Origin: Ilyonectria destructans
Lineage: Eukaryota; Ascomycota; Sordariomycetes; Hypocreales; Nectriaceae
NCBI GenBank assembly: GCA_020740775.1
Contig: JAHEWK010000002.1
Location: forward strand, 2,790,001-2,854,000
DNA: 64,000 bases
Reading direction: 5' to 3'
Below are positions 20,230 through 33,899 of the stretch, one piece after another; position 1 is the first letter of the stretch, and every line of letters starts with the position of its first letter. The notes beneath the pieces are model-generated. The model did no database searches, had not been told where the DNA came from, and was given only the letters and a program-made list of their open reading frames with translations. Both the position numbers and the translations under genes were made by a program.

Positions 20230-23200
20230 AATATCTCCCTTCTAATAGTTCTTATCTTTAAGACTATATAAGTAGACTATCTTCCCTATATTATATTAGT
20301 TTATTAACTTTCTTTTTATATACTGCTATAATACTTATAAGATAGCCAGTTATATAATTAAAATAAAGAAAAGTACTAAAAACTATAAAGCTCTTAAACT
20401 ACTAGTTAAATCTTTTAGTGCTGCTATTATACCTTATTCCTACTATAAGAGTTAGAGTATCCAGTACTTAATATCCCCTAAATTATTAGGTTGTTATTAT
20501 ATATATATTCAGTGTGGTTATTTTTATAATAGCTAAGGTCTTTTAGTAGCCGCCAGTATATAGTTTTTCTTAATGTTAGATTATATTATACTGATTTTCT
20601 TTATAGCTCGAAAAATTATTACTAAAAAGTATTATCTAGAAACTGAAGAAAAGTAAGCTAAGAAGAAGCTAATCTGCCTATAGGCTGAGTCTTTATAGAT
20701 CTATAATAAAATAAATATACAGTTTACTCAGATTACTTATTTTTATTATTAGCACTATAATATAGAAACTAAAAGTCTGAATATAATTTGTTATAGTCTA
20801 AACTTAATAGATAAGTTAGAAAGAGTAAAGTAAAGTAAGGTATCTATAGAGGAGGTTACTTATCTAAATAGCTTCTTTTAGAATTATTCTGCTAATCTAA
20901 AGGCTAGTATATAGAATTCCTTAGATTTTAGCAATTTCCTTAATAACTCTTTTTTACCTTTTAATATTATATATAAAATACCTTTAGTAAGTACTATATA
21001 TAGTTAAGGTTTTCTAGTAGTTACTATAAGATTTTACTTTTAGAATAGTTTTTCTATTTAATAAGGTATATTATTTTTCCCTTAATTTTCTTTATATCTT
21101 AAATTTCCTTAATATAGTATTCCTCTAGTAACTTTACTTTTAATTTATAGTTATAATTATTATTAACTATAATAGTATTCTATATAGATTCCAGTAGTAA
21201 GATATAGAATATAGAATATATTTTAACTTTTAAAGATAAATTTAATCTGTAATTATTTTTTAAGATCTTCTCTATTACTTTATAAGGCCTAATAAATTTA
21301 TAGTTAAGTTTTTTATTTAGTCTATCTATTAAAAGGTTTTTTATTACTAAAAGGACTATATCCCCCTTTAAAAAGAATAGTCTCTTTATTCTTTTAGAGT
21401 TATAGTATTTTTTTATTTAGTTTTTAATAAATTTAAATTCAGTCTTTATTTATAATAACCTAAATATAAAAGAAGTAAGAGAAGCTAGAGTTATACTGGT
21501 ATTATACTGTATAGTTAAAGGTAGAAGTCTAATAGTAATTAAATTAATTTCTACTTTTTTCTTATTTTCTATAATTTTAATATTAATAGATATTACTATA
21601 TTATTAATATACTAATAGTATCTGTATATATAACTAGTCTTTAGGTTATTAATATTATATTAGACTCTTATTTAATACTGTATTTGAGCCTGATATTATT
21701 TCTTTATAGAGGTTTTTTAATTTATTAAAGATAAGAATTATATAAGAATTAATAATTTCTTTTTATAGTTAGTAATATATATTAGAAGTAAATTTAAAAT
21801 TTATAAATACTAATATAAGTTTTATATTCTTATATATAGCAGTATTATAGCTTAGCTATATTATTAGTAACTTCTTAATTTAGTTATTCTATTTATAGTT
21901 AATATAGTACTATAGATATTACTTAAGAATTTAATTTATTCTTTTTATTTATCTATCTATTTAGGTTTAAAATATAGTAATTAATTAGTAGTTAAATTTA
22001 AGCTATACTATTAATACTTATTAAAATTTAGATATAAATAGAAGTTTTCTATTAGTTAGAATTTCTATTAGTAATCTATATATACTGATAATATTTCTAT
22101 TAAATATATAGATAAATTCTTCTATATTTATTACCTCTTTATATAGTATAAAATAGAAAAACTTTATAAATCTATTTATAATAATAAAAATACTATTATA
22201 GAAGGCTTTAGTTATTAAATCTTTTAATAGAGGTAATTTTATAATAAAGTCTATAGTAATTAAATATTATAGTTACTATATAATTAATAGTAGCTATAAT
22301 TTACTATATAGCTTATAGTATTATACTTTAGTTTTTATATAAAGATTATATTATTAAATAACTTTCTATATAATCTTTTTAATTGTAAAAAATATATATA
22401 TTATTTTAACTTTCTTAAGGGTTTTATTAACTCTTTAATATTTATATAGTAGGTATAAATATATCTTCTATATAAATTATTTTTATAATTCTAATAGAAT
22501 TTATAATTTTTATAGTTTTATTTATAAAATAGAAATTAGAATAAGGTTATTTATTACTCTATTTATTTTATAATCTTAATTATACTATTTAATTTTCTTT
22601 AGTAATTTATTATTATAGGTTATATAGTATATATCACTAAATATTTATTAGTTAGAATATTTATTATAGTTCTTTATAGCTCTATTTAATTAGTTCTTTA
22701 TTTTTTAATAGTAATTATAGATTTTCTATATTTCTATAAGTATTCTATATTAGTTTTTATTATAGAGTTCTTTCTTATAGTAGTACTCTATAATAATTCT
22801 ATAATAATATACTGGAATATTATATTTTCTATTTATTTTAATAATAGGTATTTTTAAAAGGGAGTTATTTTAAGCTTAATTAATAAAATCTTTATATTTT
22901 TCAGTCTATAGTAATTTATAGTATTTAGAGGTTAATTTATATTTTATATATATATACTTTAGGTACTTTTACTATATATATTCTTTAGAGGTAAATAAGA
23001 AGATTTATTTATTAGCTTTAATTATTTTAGTATTAAAATTAGTCTATTAACTAATAGTATTAATCTATTTATTCTTTAAATTTTTTATATAGATAATAGT
23101 ATAGTTAAACTCTAATAAATATTCTATATATTTAAGTTATTATCTATTAAGTTACTATATTATAGTAAAATATAAGACATTCTTATAGTCTATATAGATT

Positions 23201-26200
23201 TTAATTTTATAGTTACTTTCTAAAAGGTAATATTAAAATTTCTTAAAATAGTTAATAATTATAAGAAATTTTTTATTATAAATAGAGTAGTTAAACTTTA
23301 TACTATATATTTTATATAAATAAAATATAATAGAGTATAATAGTCTATTTTTATCTTTTTAGCTAATTTAGCTGCCTAAAGTAAAGTTAAAAGTATTAAT
23401 TTCTAATTTAATTTCTTTCTTTAAGTTAAATAAGGTTAATACTAATTCTATAAGAATAATATTTTAAATTATCTTAAAAGCTTATTTAGCTTTTTTATTA
23501 AAATTAAATTCTACTTTTTTTTTATAAATTTAATAAGTAGAATAGTATATTTACTGAAGTTTTTAATAAATTATTAGTAGTAATTAGTAAATTTTAAGAA
23601 GAATTATACTTTTATTAGATTAATTAGTATAGGTTATTTTTTAACTGCTATAATCTTTTTAGAATATATTTATATTTAGTTATAAAATATTATATACTTA
23701 AGAAATTTTACTTTCTAAATATAGAAATTACTCTTTTTTAATTTAATTAATAAGTTTATATCTTATAGCTTTTATAATACTATATAGATATATTACTTAT
23801 AATCTTCTTTATTCTCTAAGAAAATAAGAATATTATTTAAATAGTATATAATAAAGATATTAAGATATTCTTATAGTATATAGTTAATTATATATTAAAA
23901 TACTATAGGTATATTAATAAGTCTAAAAGGTATAATTAGATATTTATATAATTTAAATTTAATTTTAAATATAATTTTCTATTTATATCCTTTTTTAATA
24001 TAGATAAAATTATAGGCTTTTTTTAAGATTAAATACTATAAATACCTTAGCTTTATATAGTCTATTTTATAACTTAAAGATTAAAAATAGTAAAATTTAG
24101 TTTTTTTAGTAATATTATTAAGTTACTTAAAATCTATATAAAGGTATAGCTTTTTATTTTTCTTAGGTATAAATATAACTAAATATCTAGCTAAAAACTT
24201 TAAGATTTAAATATAGCTTTTTCTTAATATTTCTTAGATATATTCTTTTAGTATTATTAGCTTATTATTATTAAGTTTATAAATTAAAAAGAATTTTAAG
24301 TTAGTTTTATTTTTAAGAATAATCTTTAAATTTTATTCTTTTAGTTTTAATAAATCTATTTTTAATTCTTTTATAAAGAGTTTTTAGTAGATTTAGTATT
24401 TTAAAGAAATATTCTTAAGTTAGTTATTCTTTTTTTTCTATTTTTTTTATTCTTAGAGATTCTTATTTAGTTATTAGAATTATTTTATAGAAATATAATA
24501 GTTTATTTAAAATATTACTTTTTTTCTATTTAATATTTATATTTTATTTCCTTTAGAAGTAAGAAAGTTTCTATTATATCTTTCTTTATAACTTTATCTT
24601 TATTAATTAAAATTTAAAATCTCTATTTATATTTATTACTATCTGTAATTTTAAAAGGTATATTCTTTAGGTATATTTAGTCTATCTTCTAATTAATATA
24701 GAGGTTATTTCTTTTTAGCTATAGTTATTTAAATACTATATTATAATTCTTAATATTAATAATATTAAAATTAATATTTTTATTTTTATTTTCTATAAGT
24801 ATTTTAAGATAATTAACTTTTTAAATTATCTATTTATTATTATAGCTAAAAGGTATACCTTTTAAATTAGATACTTTATAGAGTTTATTTTTATATTTCT
24901 ATAGAATTTCCAATTTATTTACTAACTCTAATTAAATATAATTTATATTAATATTACAGTCTATTAGTACTATTATCTATACTTTTTTAATATAGACTTC
25001 TACTATAATTATATCTTTTTTAAAGTAGTTTACTATACTTAAAGCATTTTATAAAAGTAGAATATTTTTTTTATTATTATACTTATCTATTACTTCTCTA
25101 TAGATAGTAAGTATTATTTTTTATATATCTATAGATTTCTTTATACTATAGCCTATTATAGAATTCTTTTTCTATTTATATTTTAAAGTTAAATTTATTT
25201 TTATCTATCTTATAAATCTATATTTAAATCTTTTATAAGTAATTTAAATACTTAAGGTATTTTTTATTCTAGTAGTTTATAGTATAATTAGCTGGATATT
25301 TTAGAAGTTTATACTATAGCTGAACTTTCTATTTTTTATATATATAGTATTTCTTAATTTTATAATTTTTAATTTTTAAATTTTTTTTAATATATTTATT
25401 AAGGTAGAAGTTATTATATTATTCTAACTATATTACTTCTTATTTTTTAAACTACTTAATAACTTTATAATCTCTTATTTTAATTCTATTATAAAACTTT
25501 TATAGTAGCTAGAATACAGTTTATATAGAATAGTAATTATAGTAGACTTTTTTAAAGTAATATACTAAATATATATAATAAGTATATAATAACTATAATA
25601 TACTAATATATTTAGAATTTTAAAAATATAGTTTTAATTTATTATTAAGAGTTTTTAGTTTTAAGTAATAATTTAGCTTAAGAATATCTTTTTATTATAT
25701 TATATAGATATAAATAGCTTATTCTTCTACTATATTTACTATTTATTTTACTAGATAATTAAGTATTTATTTTTATCTTTTTTAGCTAATATTAGCTATA
25801 AAAGTAAGTTTAAGGTTTTTAATTTTCAGTTTAACTTCCCTAAGATATTAAGTTATTAGCTTATTCTTTAAGATATTACTATTATTAAAATTATTAGATT
25901 TAAAGTATTCTTCTATAATTATTCTAATATCTTTATTAATAAGAGAGAGTTTAAATTATTTAGCTTATTTAGCTTCTATATCTATATTAATATTTAGCTT
26001 TTTTTTTATATATAGAATTTATACTTAATTTTATTATTTTATTATTATTAAAGTAAGATTTTTATAGTATCTTTATAGAGGGTTATTATAACTAATAGTA
26101 TTTTTAAAGCAGATTATTTATTTAGAATATTATCTTTATTATTAGTTACTTCTACTATAGAATAGATATATTTAAAGTTTTTCTTTTTTTTAATCTTTTT

Positions 26201-27794
26201 ATCTTTTTTAATTATATTAATTTTTCTAGTTCTATAAGATACTCTATTTTTCTTCTATCTTAAGAGTATTAAAATTAGTATCTAAAAGGTTAATATATTA
26301 TAGATATTAGATATTATATTCTTTTAGATTTCTTTAAGAAGTAGTTAATATTTTTCTTTTATTATTCAGTTAGATTTATAATTATAGTCTTTCTTTTTAA
26401 GTATTTTCTTACTTTTAAAGTTAATATTTATAGTAAGGCCTACTTTATCTAGCTGAATTTCTATATTATTATAGCCAGTATAAGCTATTATAATTATATA
26501 TTTATCTATTTAGGAATCTTTTTTCTATTAGCTGATTTATTCTATTTTCTTTTTATCTTTAGGTATAGGCCTAAATTAGTTATTAGTTTTAGGTTTTTAG
26601 TATTTATAGAATATATATTCAGTATTATTATAATTTTAATAGATTATCTTAAAGTAGTTTTTTTTAATTACTTTAATATTTATAAAGCTTAAGTTTATTC
26701 TATAGAAGGTATCTATTTATTATTTCTTCTTTTAGTTAGTATTAAACTTTTTATCTTTTTAGTTAAAAATATAAAATTCTCTTAACTTTTTAACTTTTTT
26801 TTTTATTATTATTTATATTACTAGTTATTAATTTCTATAGTAAGTTATATAAATTTATTATAGATAGTAGGTTTTTCTTTTTTAATTATAGTATTTTTAA
26901 CTTTAAACTTTAATTTCTAGTAGAAGCTTACTATATAGGCTTTTTCTTTTTAGTTAAGTTATAATATAAAGTTATAATATTTAGCTATATATATAGATAT
27001 TACTTCTTTCTATTTAAGCTTTTAAATATATTATTTTACTATCTATTTCTTATTTTAAAATCTATAGAAACTTTTAAGCTTATACTTAAAAACTTTATAG
27101 TTTCTATAAATAGCTTTAGTTTCTTTCTTTCTAGTAGTATATAAGTTATTAATATAGTCTCTTATAATAGATTTAAATTATTATAGAGCTTTATTCTTAA
27201 GAAATTCTATACTATATTGGATTTTAGCTTTATTTAAAATAAACTATATTAGGTAGTATAGTTAGTATACTTAAAGTTATATAAGGAATTTCTTTAGGCT
27301 TATAGTTAAGCTATTATATAGATTAAATTAGTATAAGTAAAGAATTTCTTTAGTATCTTTATCTTTAGCAGTATTAAAAGCAGTATTTTTAATATAGTTT
27401 TTATATATAGATTTCTAGCTAATAAGTTCCTAAGCCAGTTTATTATTATACTTTAGTAGGTTTTTATATTAAGTCCTTAGAATATTAATCTACTTCTATT
27501 TATTAGCTATACTTATCTTAAAGGTATTTAGAAGTTTATTAAGCTATATAGATAGCTCCTTATTAATATATTTAAGCTTCTTAAAATTCTTTATAGTAAC
27601 TTCTTTATTATTATCCTCTTTTTTCTCTTTTTTCTTAAAGAGGTTAAAGTTTCTATTATTATTAATAAAGAGTTATAAGTTTAATTCTTAAAGAAGTTTA
27701 AACTGCTAAAGAGTATTATAGATACTATAGTAGTAAATTTAATATTATTTAAATTTAATATAAGTAATATACTAAATAAAAGCTATTAATATAT

Positions 27795-28163
27795 AATAAT
27801 TAGTATACTATACTATACTTATAAGTTTAAAGTAGGCTAATTTTAATTAGTAGTTTATATAATAGAAAATTAAATAGATTAAAACTTAAATAAGTATATT
27901 ATATTTAATAATAGTAAAGTTAAAAATACGTAATATAATTAAATTATATTAATAGCTAAGAAGCTACCTATACTAAATATATACTTTTTAGATAACTATA
28001 TACTAAATAGATTACTTAAGGCTATTTTAAATTACTAGTAATTTCTAAGAATTATTAGTAATTTAAGTAAGTTTTAAAGTAATCTATTAGTAAACTTATT
28101 ATTTTATTCTAAATAAGTAGGTTTTTAGTATAGATTATAAAGTTATTAACTTAAGCTGTAATA
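27795..28163 (-). repeat. 5' LTR of the Ty3/gypsy element (minus strand)
   Basis: Direct repeat partner of 19881-20229, with a small internal duplication around 28035-28075. The primer-binding site expected just left of 27795 is too mutated to name. Confidence 0.8.
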
Positions 28164-31100
28164 ATTTTACTAAGCTTTTTAGTTTTTATTTATTATATTT
28201 TTTAGGCTTTAATAAGAAAAGGCTAATTTATCTAATTAATTTAAACTAAAAGAAGTTATTAAAGAAAATAATAATTAGAATTCTACTAAAAAAGCAATAT
28301 ATATCTTCTCTATATAGCCTTAAGTAGCTATTTATAGATATTAAGATAAAGCTATCTATCTAGTTAATCTTATTACTAATAAATATAATCTTACTTTTTT
28401 AATATAACTTCTCTTCTTTTAATATATTTCTTTTAGTTTCTATTTTATCTTTAAATTTAATATTATATACTAAATAAAAAGTTACTCTATTAATAAGTAT
28501 AGCTATATTTCTACTAATATCTATTATAAGCAGTATATAAAAACTATTTTTCAGCTAGAATATATTCTTAATAGTATATATAATATAAGATTTATCTATA
28601 CTCTTTTTACTGCTAATATATTAAAGATACTATTTATTTTTCTTCTTTTAAAGCTAAATACTATACTCATTAAAAAAGACTGCTAGTAGTAATACTACTA
28701 TTAACTATAGCTTATTTAAGGTTTACTACCTTATTAAATATAAAGTAATATTAATATATAATATATAAAAGCTAACTTTAAGATATATTTACTCTTTTAA
28801 ATTAACTCTATTTATTAATATTTCTTCTATTTAAGTAAGCTACTATAAAATATCTAGTTTTCTATAGTATTTATTAGTAAATAAAAAGAATATATTACTC
28901 TTACTACTCTAAATATTTACTGTTATATTAATATCTTCTTTTTTTTAAAGCTTTAATATTATATTAATTTTCTTTTAGCTAAGAAGGTTAATACTTTAAA
29001 AAGGTAAATTTTAAATATCTTATAGTATTATATAAAATTATTAACTCTACTAAGTAGTAGTATTATTATTCTTTTTTATATTAATTACTTTTATCTTTTT
29101 ATATAAGTATTTTAATATTAAACTTATAAATATATTCTTAATCTTACTCCTTTTAATTATAGATAGAATACCTAAAAAAGTATTATAATAATTTTATAAG
29201 TTAATATTTTTTTTATCTACTTTAGTATTATTCTTTTTCTCTCTTTAATTACTAAAGGTATATATATTTATAATCTCTTTAAAATTCTAATTTAAACTTT
29301 AAAGCTTATAATTAATTTAAGTATCTTCTATAGAAATATATAATAAAGCAATATTATAAATATAAGAATAAACTTAATTACTTAGTTTTTTCTATAATTT
29401 TTACTAAAGTTTAAATATATTATTAGCTAGCTTATTTTAAAATTATTCCTAAGGAATTATAATAATTTAAATATAAAAAAAGTAAGAAAAGCTAAAGTTA
29501 TATTAATATTATACTAAAAAGTTAAAAGTAAAAATCTAATTATAATAAGATTAATTTCTATTTCTCTTTTAATTTTTATAATTTTTAATATTAATAGATA
29601 TTACTATATTATTAGTATACTAATAGTACTTATATATATAATTAGCCTTTAGGTTATTAGTATTATATTAGATTTTTATTTAATACTGTATTTAGGCCTA
29701 ATAGAATTTTCTCTCTTTAGATACTATTCTATATATATTTTAAGGCTTTATTTAATATTACTCTTTTTTTTACTTTCTTTTTATAATAATCTTACTTCTA
29801 TTTCTAGTTAGTTATCTATTAGCTTTATACTGGTATTTTTCTTATTATATACTATTATAGCTTTTTATTATTCTTTATTATACTATTTTAATTAGATAAT
29901 CTTATTATCTTTAAATATATTATTATAACTATATTAGAAAATACTATTATATTATAAATAGAGTTATTACTAGTAGTATTTATAGTAGCTATAAGTATAA
30001 AAATATAAATCTTATATCTCTACTATAATTATCTTTTTTTTTTCTTTTTTTAACTTTATTTAAATTTTTATATATATATCTCTTTTCAGTTAGTAACTTA
30101 CTACTATCTTACTTTTAAATTACTATTAATATACTTATAGTAATTTTTATTTTTAAATATCTACTTTTACTATTACTATATTAAGTATATTTCTACTTCT
30201 ATAGATATTATATTAATAACTAATTAATAACTAGCTATATTAACTTCTATTACTATTTAAATAGCTACTACTAATAATTCTATATAGATTATACCTTTAT
30301 TTATTATATATACTAGCTGCTAACTTACTGTAGTATTTATTATTTCTTAATACTATATTATTAATATCTTACTAATTTTTATACTGCTCTCTTTAAGATT
30401 AGCCTTTAAGTTTCTATAGTTATTATTTATACTTTAAGTTTTTATAAGTCTCCTCTATTTATCCTCTATTATATTACTATTATTTAATATTTATAGTAGC
30501 TATATTTAAAAAGTATATCTATTATACTATATATAATAAAATATATAAGAAGATATCTAAAGTTTATACTACTTTTATTTATTATATTACTGCTGCTAAC
30601 TATATTACTACTATTACTACTAAGAATATATATATTATCTTATTTTCTATTTTAAGTTACTAGCTAACTTTCTACTAAAAGGCTATTTTTAAGCTACTTT
30701 CTAATAGATATTAAGCTTTATAAACTATAAAGACTAAAAGTAAAGTTACTATTAAGTATACTGCTATTAAGGTTATTACTATTAAAAAGCAGTATTATTA
30801 GACTATTAAACTTTTTAACTGTTATATTATAGTTAATATTATTAACTTTCCAGCTTTTTTTAATTATACTATTTTTAAGCTTATTACTGCTATTTACTAT
30901 TAGATAAGTATCTATCTTACTGCTTTTATATTTATAATTAACTTATTTATAAAAGCTAGTATAAATTCCAACTTTAATACTACTATATTAAAGTCTTATT
31001 TAAATCTTACTATTTCTAATAAAAATACGAATAATAGTAATAAAAATAAGAATAATAATAATAAGAATAATAATAATAGTAGAAATAAAAAGTAAAAGGT

Positions 31101-31650
31101 ATTTATATTTATAGAGGGGTAGCAGCTTATAAGCTATTACTTCAGTTTTTACTTTTAGCTTTTTATTTTTTATTTTTATTTTTTATTAAATCTTAACTAA
31201 CTGATATATACTCTTTAGAGTAATTAATATCTACTAGTAGCTGTTTAGTAAGATATTCTGCCTTTTTTAATGAGAAAGGAAATTAAAAGTTTTTTATTAT
31301 AACTTTATTATTTTTCTAACTATAACTTATATACCTTCTATAAGCTATTATTTATAAAGTTTTCAGTTAGTATTTAGCTGTTATTTTTATTTTTATATTT
31401 AATCTATTTAACTAGATATTACTATTATCTTTTAGAGCTATTATAGTTAATAATTCTCTTAACTTTAAATATCTTATTAGTAATAAATAGATATTCTATA
31501 GACTCTTTAAGTATACTAAAGCAGCTTATATATAGCTTAAAATTAAATATATTAAAGATATTATAAATTTTTACTAAAAACGAAAAATAGACTCTTACTA
31601 TAAGTTTATAATATCTAATAATATATTTAATTTAATATAACTATAAGAGG
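28164..31650. other. A+T-rich relic DNA with traces of retroelement sequence
   Basis: No intact gene. Segment 29461-29701 is a second, separate copy of the integrase-end region found at 21453-21691, in the same orientation, so part of a second related element is present. Roughly 30540-31105 on the plus strand reads as a Thr/Asn-rich frame whose stops sit where CAA/CAG are expected, ending in an Asn run; it may be a dead gag-like ORF. No terminal repeats could be matched. Confidence 0.4.
31018..31095. repeat. Imperfect AAT trinucleotide tract
   Basis: A run of AAT/AAG/AGT triplets codes an Asn-rich stretch on the plus strand, within the Thr/Asn-rich relic frame. Confidence 0.7.
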
Positions 31651-31835
31651 AAAGTAGTTATAAAGATAAGCAGCTAGATATTATAAAAGATACTATATTC
31701 TATATTATAAGATTAAAGCTTAAGATTCTTAAAGTAAACTATAAGTACCTCTATATAAATAAAAAAGTAAAGCCTTAAAGCTATTTATAGTTATATAAGC
31801 TAACTAATAGAGTAATTTTAAATTCTTATTATAAT
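31651..31835 (+). repeat. Repeat B, copy 1
   Basis: About 185 bp shared with 60365-60550 in the same orientation, including AAAGTAGTTATAAAGATAAG and AAACTATAAGTACCTCTATA. It is probably a piece of a larger element. In both copies it lies next to other repeats. Confidence 0.65.
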
Positions 31836-32009
31836 TATTCTCTCCTTCTATAGCAGTAAACTCTATAGCTTTAAAAGTAGGGCTCTAATTAATATTATTA
31901 ATCCTATTATACTAATAGCCTTTACTAGCTATATAGTAATATTTTTATTATTTATTATTATTATAATAATATTATCCTATTATTCTACTAATATTTAAGC
32001 TTTATTACT

Positions 32010-33187
32010 ATTAAAGACTGTAAATATATAACTTTATAACTACTTTAAGTTTAAGCTTTAAGCTTTAAGCTTTAAAATATAGCTTATAAATTCTAATAAA
32101 AATCTTATAATTATATACTAAAGTACAGTATATTATTGATATTTATACTATATAACTAATCAGCCTAAATCAGCTTATTAATCTATTTACACTTTAAAAT
32201 TAATTAATTTTAAAGTATATACTATTTGGAATTAATATTACTTAATAAGGAAAGTATCTATAAGGATAAATATAATACTATAAGAAAGCTGGAATTTAGG
32301 GCTTTTTAATAGTATACCTATTATTCTAATATAATAGCTAGATTTTAAGTAAATTATCTATAAAAAGGTTAAGATCCTCTGGGTAATTTCAGACTTATAA
32401 TATATTAGTATTACTATATTATACACTATTAATATACTATCTTATACTATCTTATATTATTACCTCTTATCTTACTATACTCTTTACTATTATATTCTTT
32501 ATTAGAATATTTCTTTTATAATAATATTACTTTATTCTACTATCTTGTTGGATCCGTCACGGTCAATTCAATTTGATAGATAGGGATCAGTACAGTGATA
32601 ATGATGTTGATGATTGCTTGTCCTCGTCATCCGGATCGGCCGGAAGAGGGGTTATTATACCCCCCCTTCTGACTAAGGTCCGGATATCAATCTATCAGAT
32701 GTCACGGCCCGGGTTGGGACCAGGCGGTCATAACCGGCAGAACCATGACATACCCACTTTTTCACATAACGACAAGATCCCGAACTCACCCCGTACAAGT
32801 GAGCCAGGACATCCGACTCACTTGCCCACGATGAGCCACAAGACCGGACTCACTCTCACCCAGTGAGCCCACCGAAATAGCTATAGTATATAAGCATACT
32901 TATTTAGCCCTTTTATAGAAGACAGCCTTACCAGCTATTAATATAACTTGGTTACCTAGCTCACTGCACCAGCTATACATTACCAGACGTGACACCATCA
33001 CTCTACTGTATTACCCCGTTTGCAGTAACCACACTACGACTTACACACGACGTCCTGATCCCTACTAGGACCTAAACCCCACGATCCACGCCTACCCTGT
33101 ACCGACAGTCCAGAATAAGTACGGCCGTTACATTAGAGGTTTCGTTATATAGGGTCGTATTCCAACATATCTTATAACCTCTAATAA
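32010..33187 (+). repeat. Repeat A, copy 1, split by a solo LTR
   Basis: This is repeat family A (about 560-580 bp, ends TTATTAAAG and CCTCTAATAA), found also at 50648-51230, 54578-55133, 56369-57988 and 60090-60352. Here it is interrupted at 32546-33167 by an unmutated solo LTR; the family sequence resumes with TATAACCTCTAATAA at 33173. The ends TATTA and TAATA could be RIP-changed TGTTA and TAACA, so the family may be an LTR; a TIR element is the alternative. Confidence 0.7.
32546..33167. mobile_element. Solo LTR, unmutated, with 5-bp target duplication
   Basis: The 622-bp unit begins TGTTGGATCC and ends ATTCCAACA, giving the TG...CA ends and a 7-bp inverted terminus (TGTTGGA/TCCAACA). It is flanked on both sides by TATCT (32541-32545 and 33168-33172). 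Its base composition is GC-balanced while the DNA on both sides is A+T-rich, so it arrived after RIP had acted on its target. A TATA-like stretch lies near 32882-32892. The small ORF at 32573 is not a gene. Confidence 0.85.
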
Positions 33188-33899
33188 CTTATAGCTACTA
33201 TAAGACTGTATAGAAGGTATTAAGTTAAATATTAAGTAGTTTATTTATATCTTAAGGTATAGACTGCTTTAAGTCAGTTTAAATTATATATACCTACTTC
33301 AGTATTAATATAAGTAGGTATAGTAGGATTATAGCAGCTAAAGACTTTATATTATTAAAGAATACTATAATATAACCTATAATATACTTTTAATATATTA
33401 AGTTAGTTAGCTAGCTATATTAGATATTAAATCTAGTAATAAATCTATATATTATATTAAGAGAGATTAGCTTCTTCTTAAGAGGAATAAGGTCTTTTAG
33501 CTTCTTTAGATATCTATATTTATAGCTAATAAGAATTATACTTTCTATATATACCTTTAGAATTCTACTTTAGTTAAAAGCTGCTTAATAGATAAAGTAT
33601 ATTAATACTATAATTTTACTATCTTCTTTTAGAAAGTATTTTTTATATATTAATAAGTTAGTTATTACTAAATAAATCTTATTAGATAATACCCTTTTCC
33701 AGTTAATATAGTTTAAATCTTATAGCTTCTTCTATATATAGCAAACTAAATATATTACTATTTTTATACTATCTTTATTATAGAAAGCTTTTAGAAAGAA
33801 TTAAACTGTATTAACCTTATAATATAAAGATATAGAATTATACTAATTATATTAAGTTAAAGCTACTTACTTCTTCTAAAAGAATTATTCTGCTACTTA
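33188..33899. other. A+T-rich relic DNA
   Basis: RIP-affected sequence between repeat A and the coiled-coil relic. On the minus strand it may contain the degraded 3' part of that gene, but it can no longer be read. Confidence 0.35.

Larger units (their letters stand above)
19881..28163 (-). mobile_element. Ty3/gypsy LTR retrotransposon, RIP-degraded
   Basis: Two direct repeats of about 350-370 bp (19881-20229 and 27795-28163) flank 7.6 kb of A+T-rich DNA. On the minus strand the reverse transcriptase core can be read at 23960-23820: KFKLYKYLIIPFRLINIP, then a frame ending YLNNILIF, where the family has MPFGLTNAP and YLDDILIF; the Asp-to-Asn changes are G-to-A. At 21232-21187 the integrase C-terminus reads KVKIYSIFYILLLES, matching the family's MKIHPVFHVSLLE. 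The order RT then IN toward the left LTR fits Ty3/gypsy. Many frame stops at former Gln codons make it dead. The right LTR has about 20 bp more, from an internal duplication. Confidence 0.88.

Noticed and set aside
19100..32545. Mitochondrial DNA insertion, suggested by the high A+T content
   Set aside because: Readable Ty3/gypsy reverse transcriptase and integrase with transition-type damage explain the composition. No mitochondrial gene was seen.
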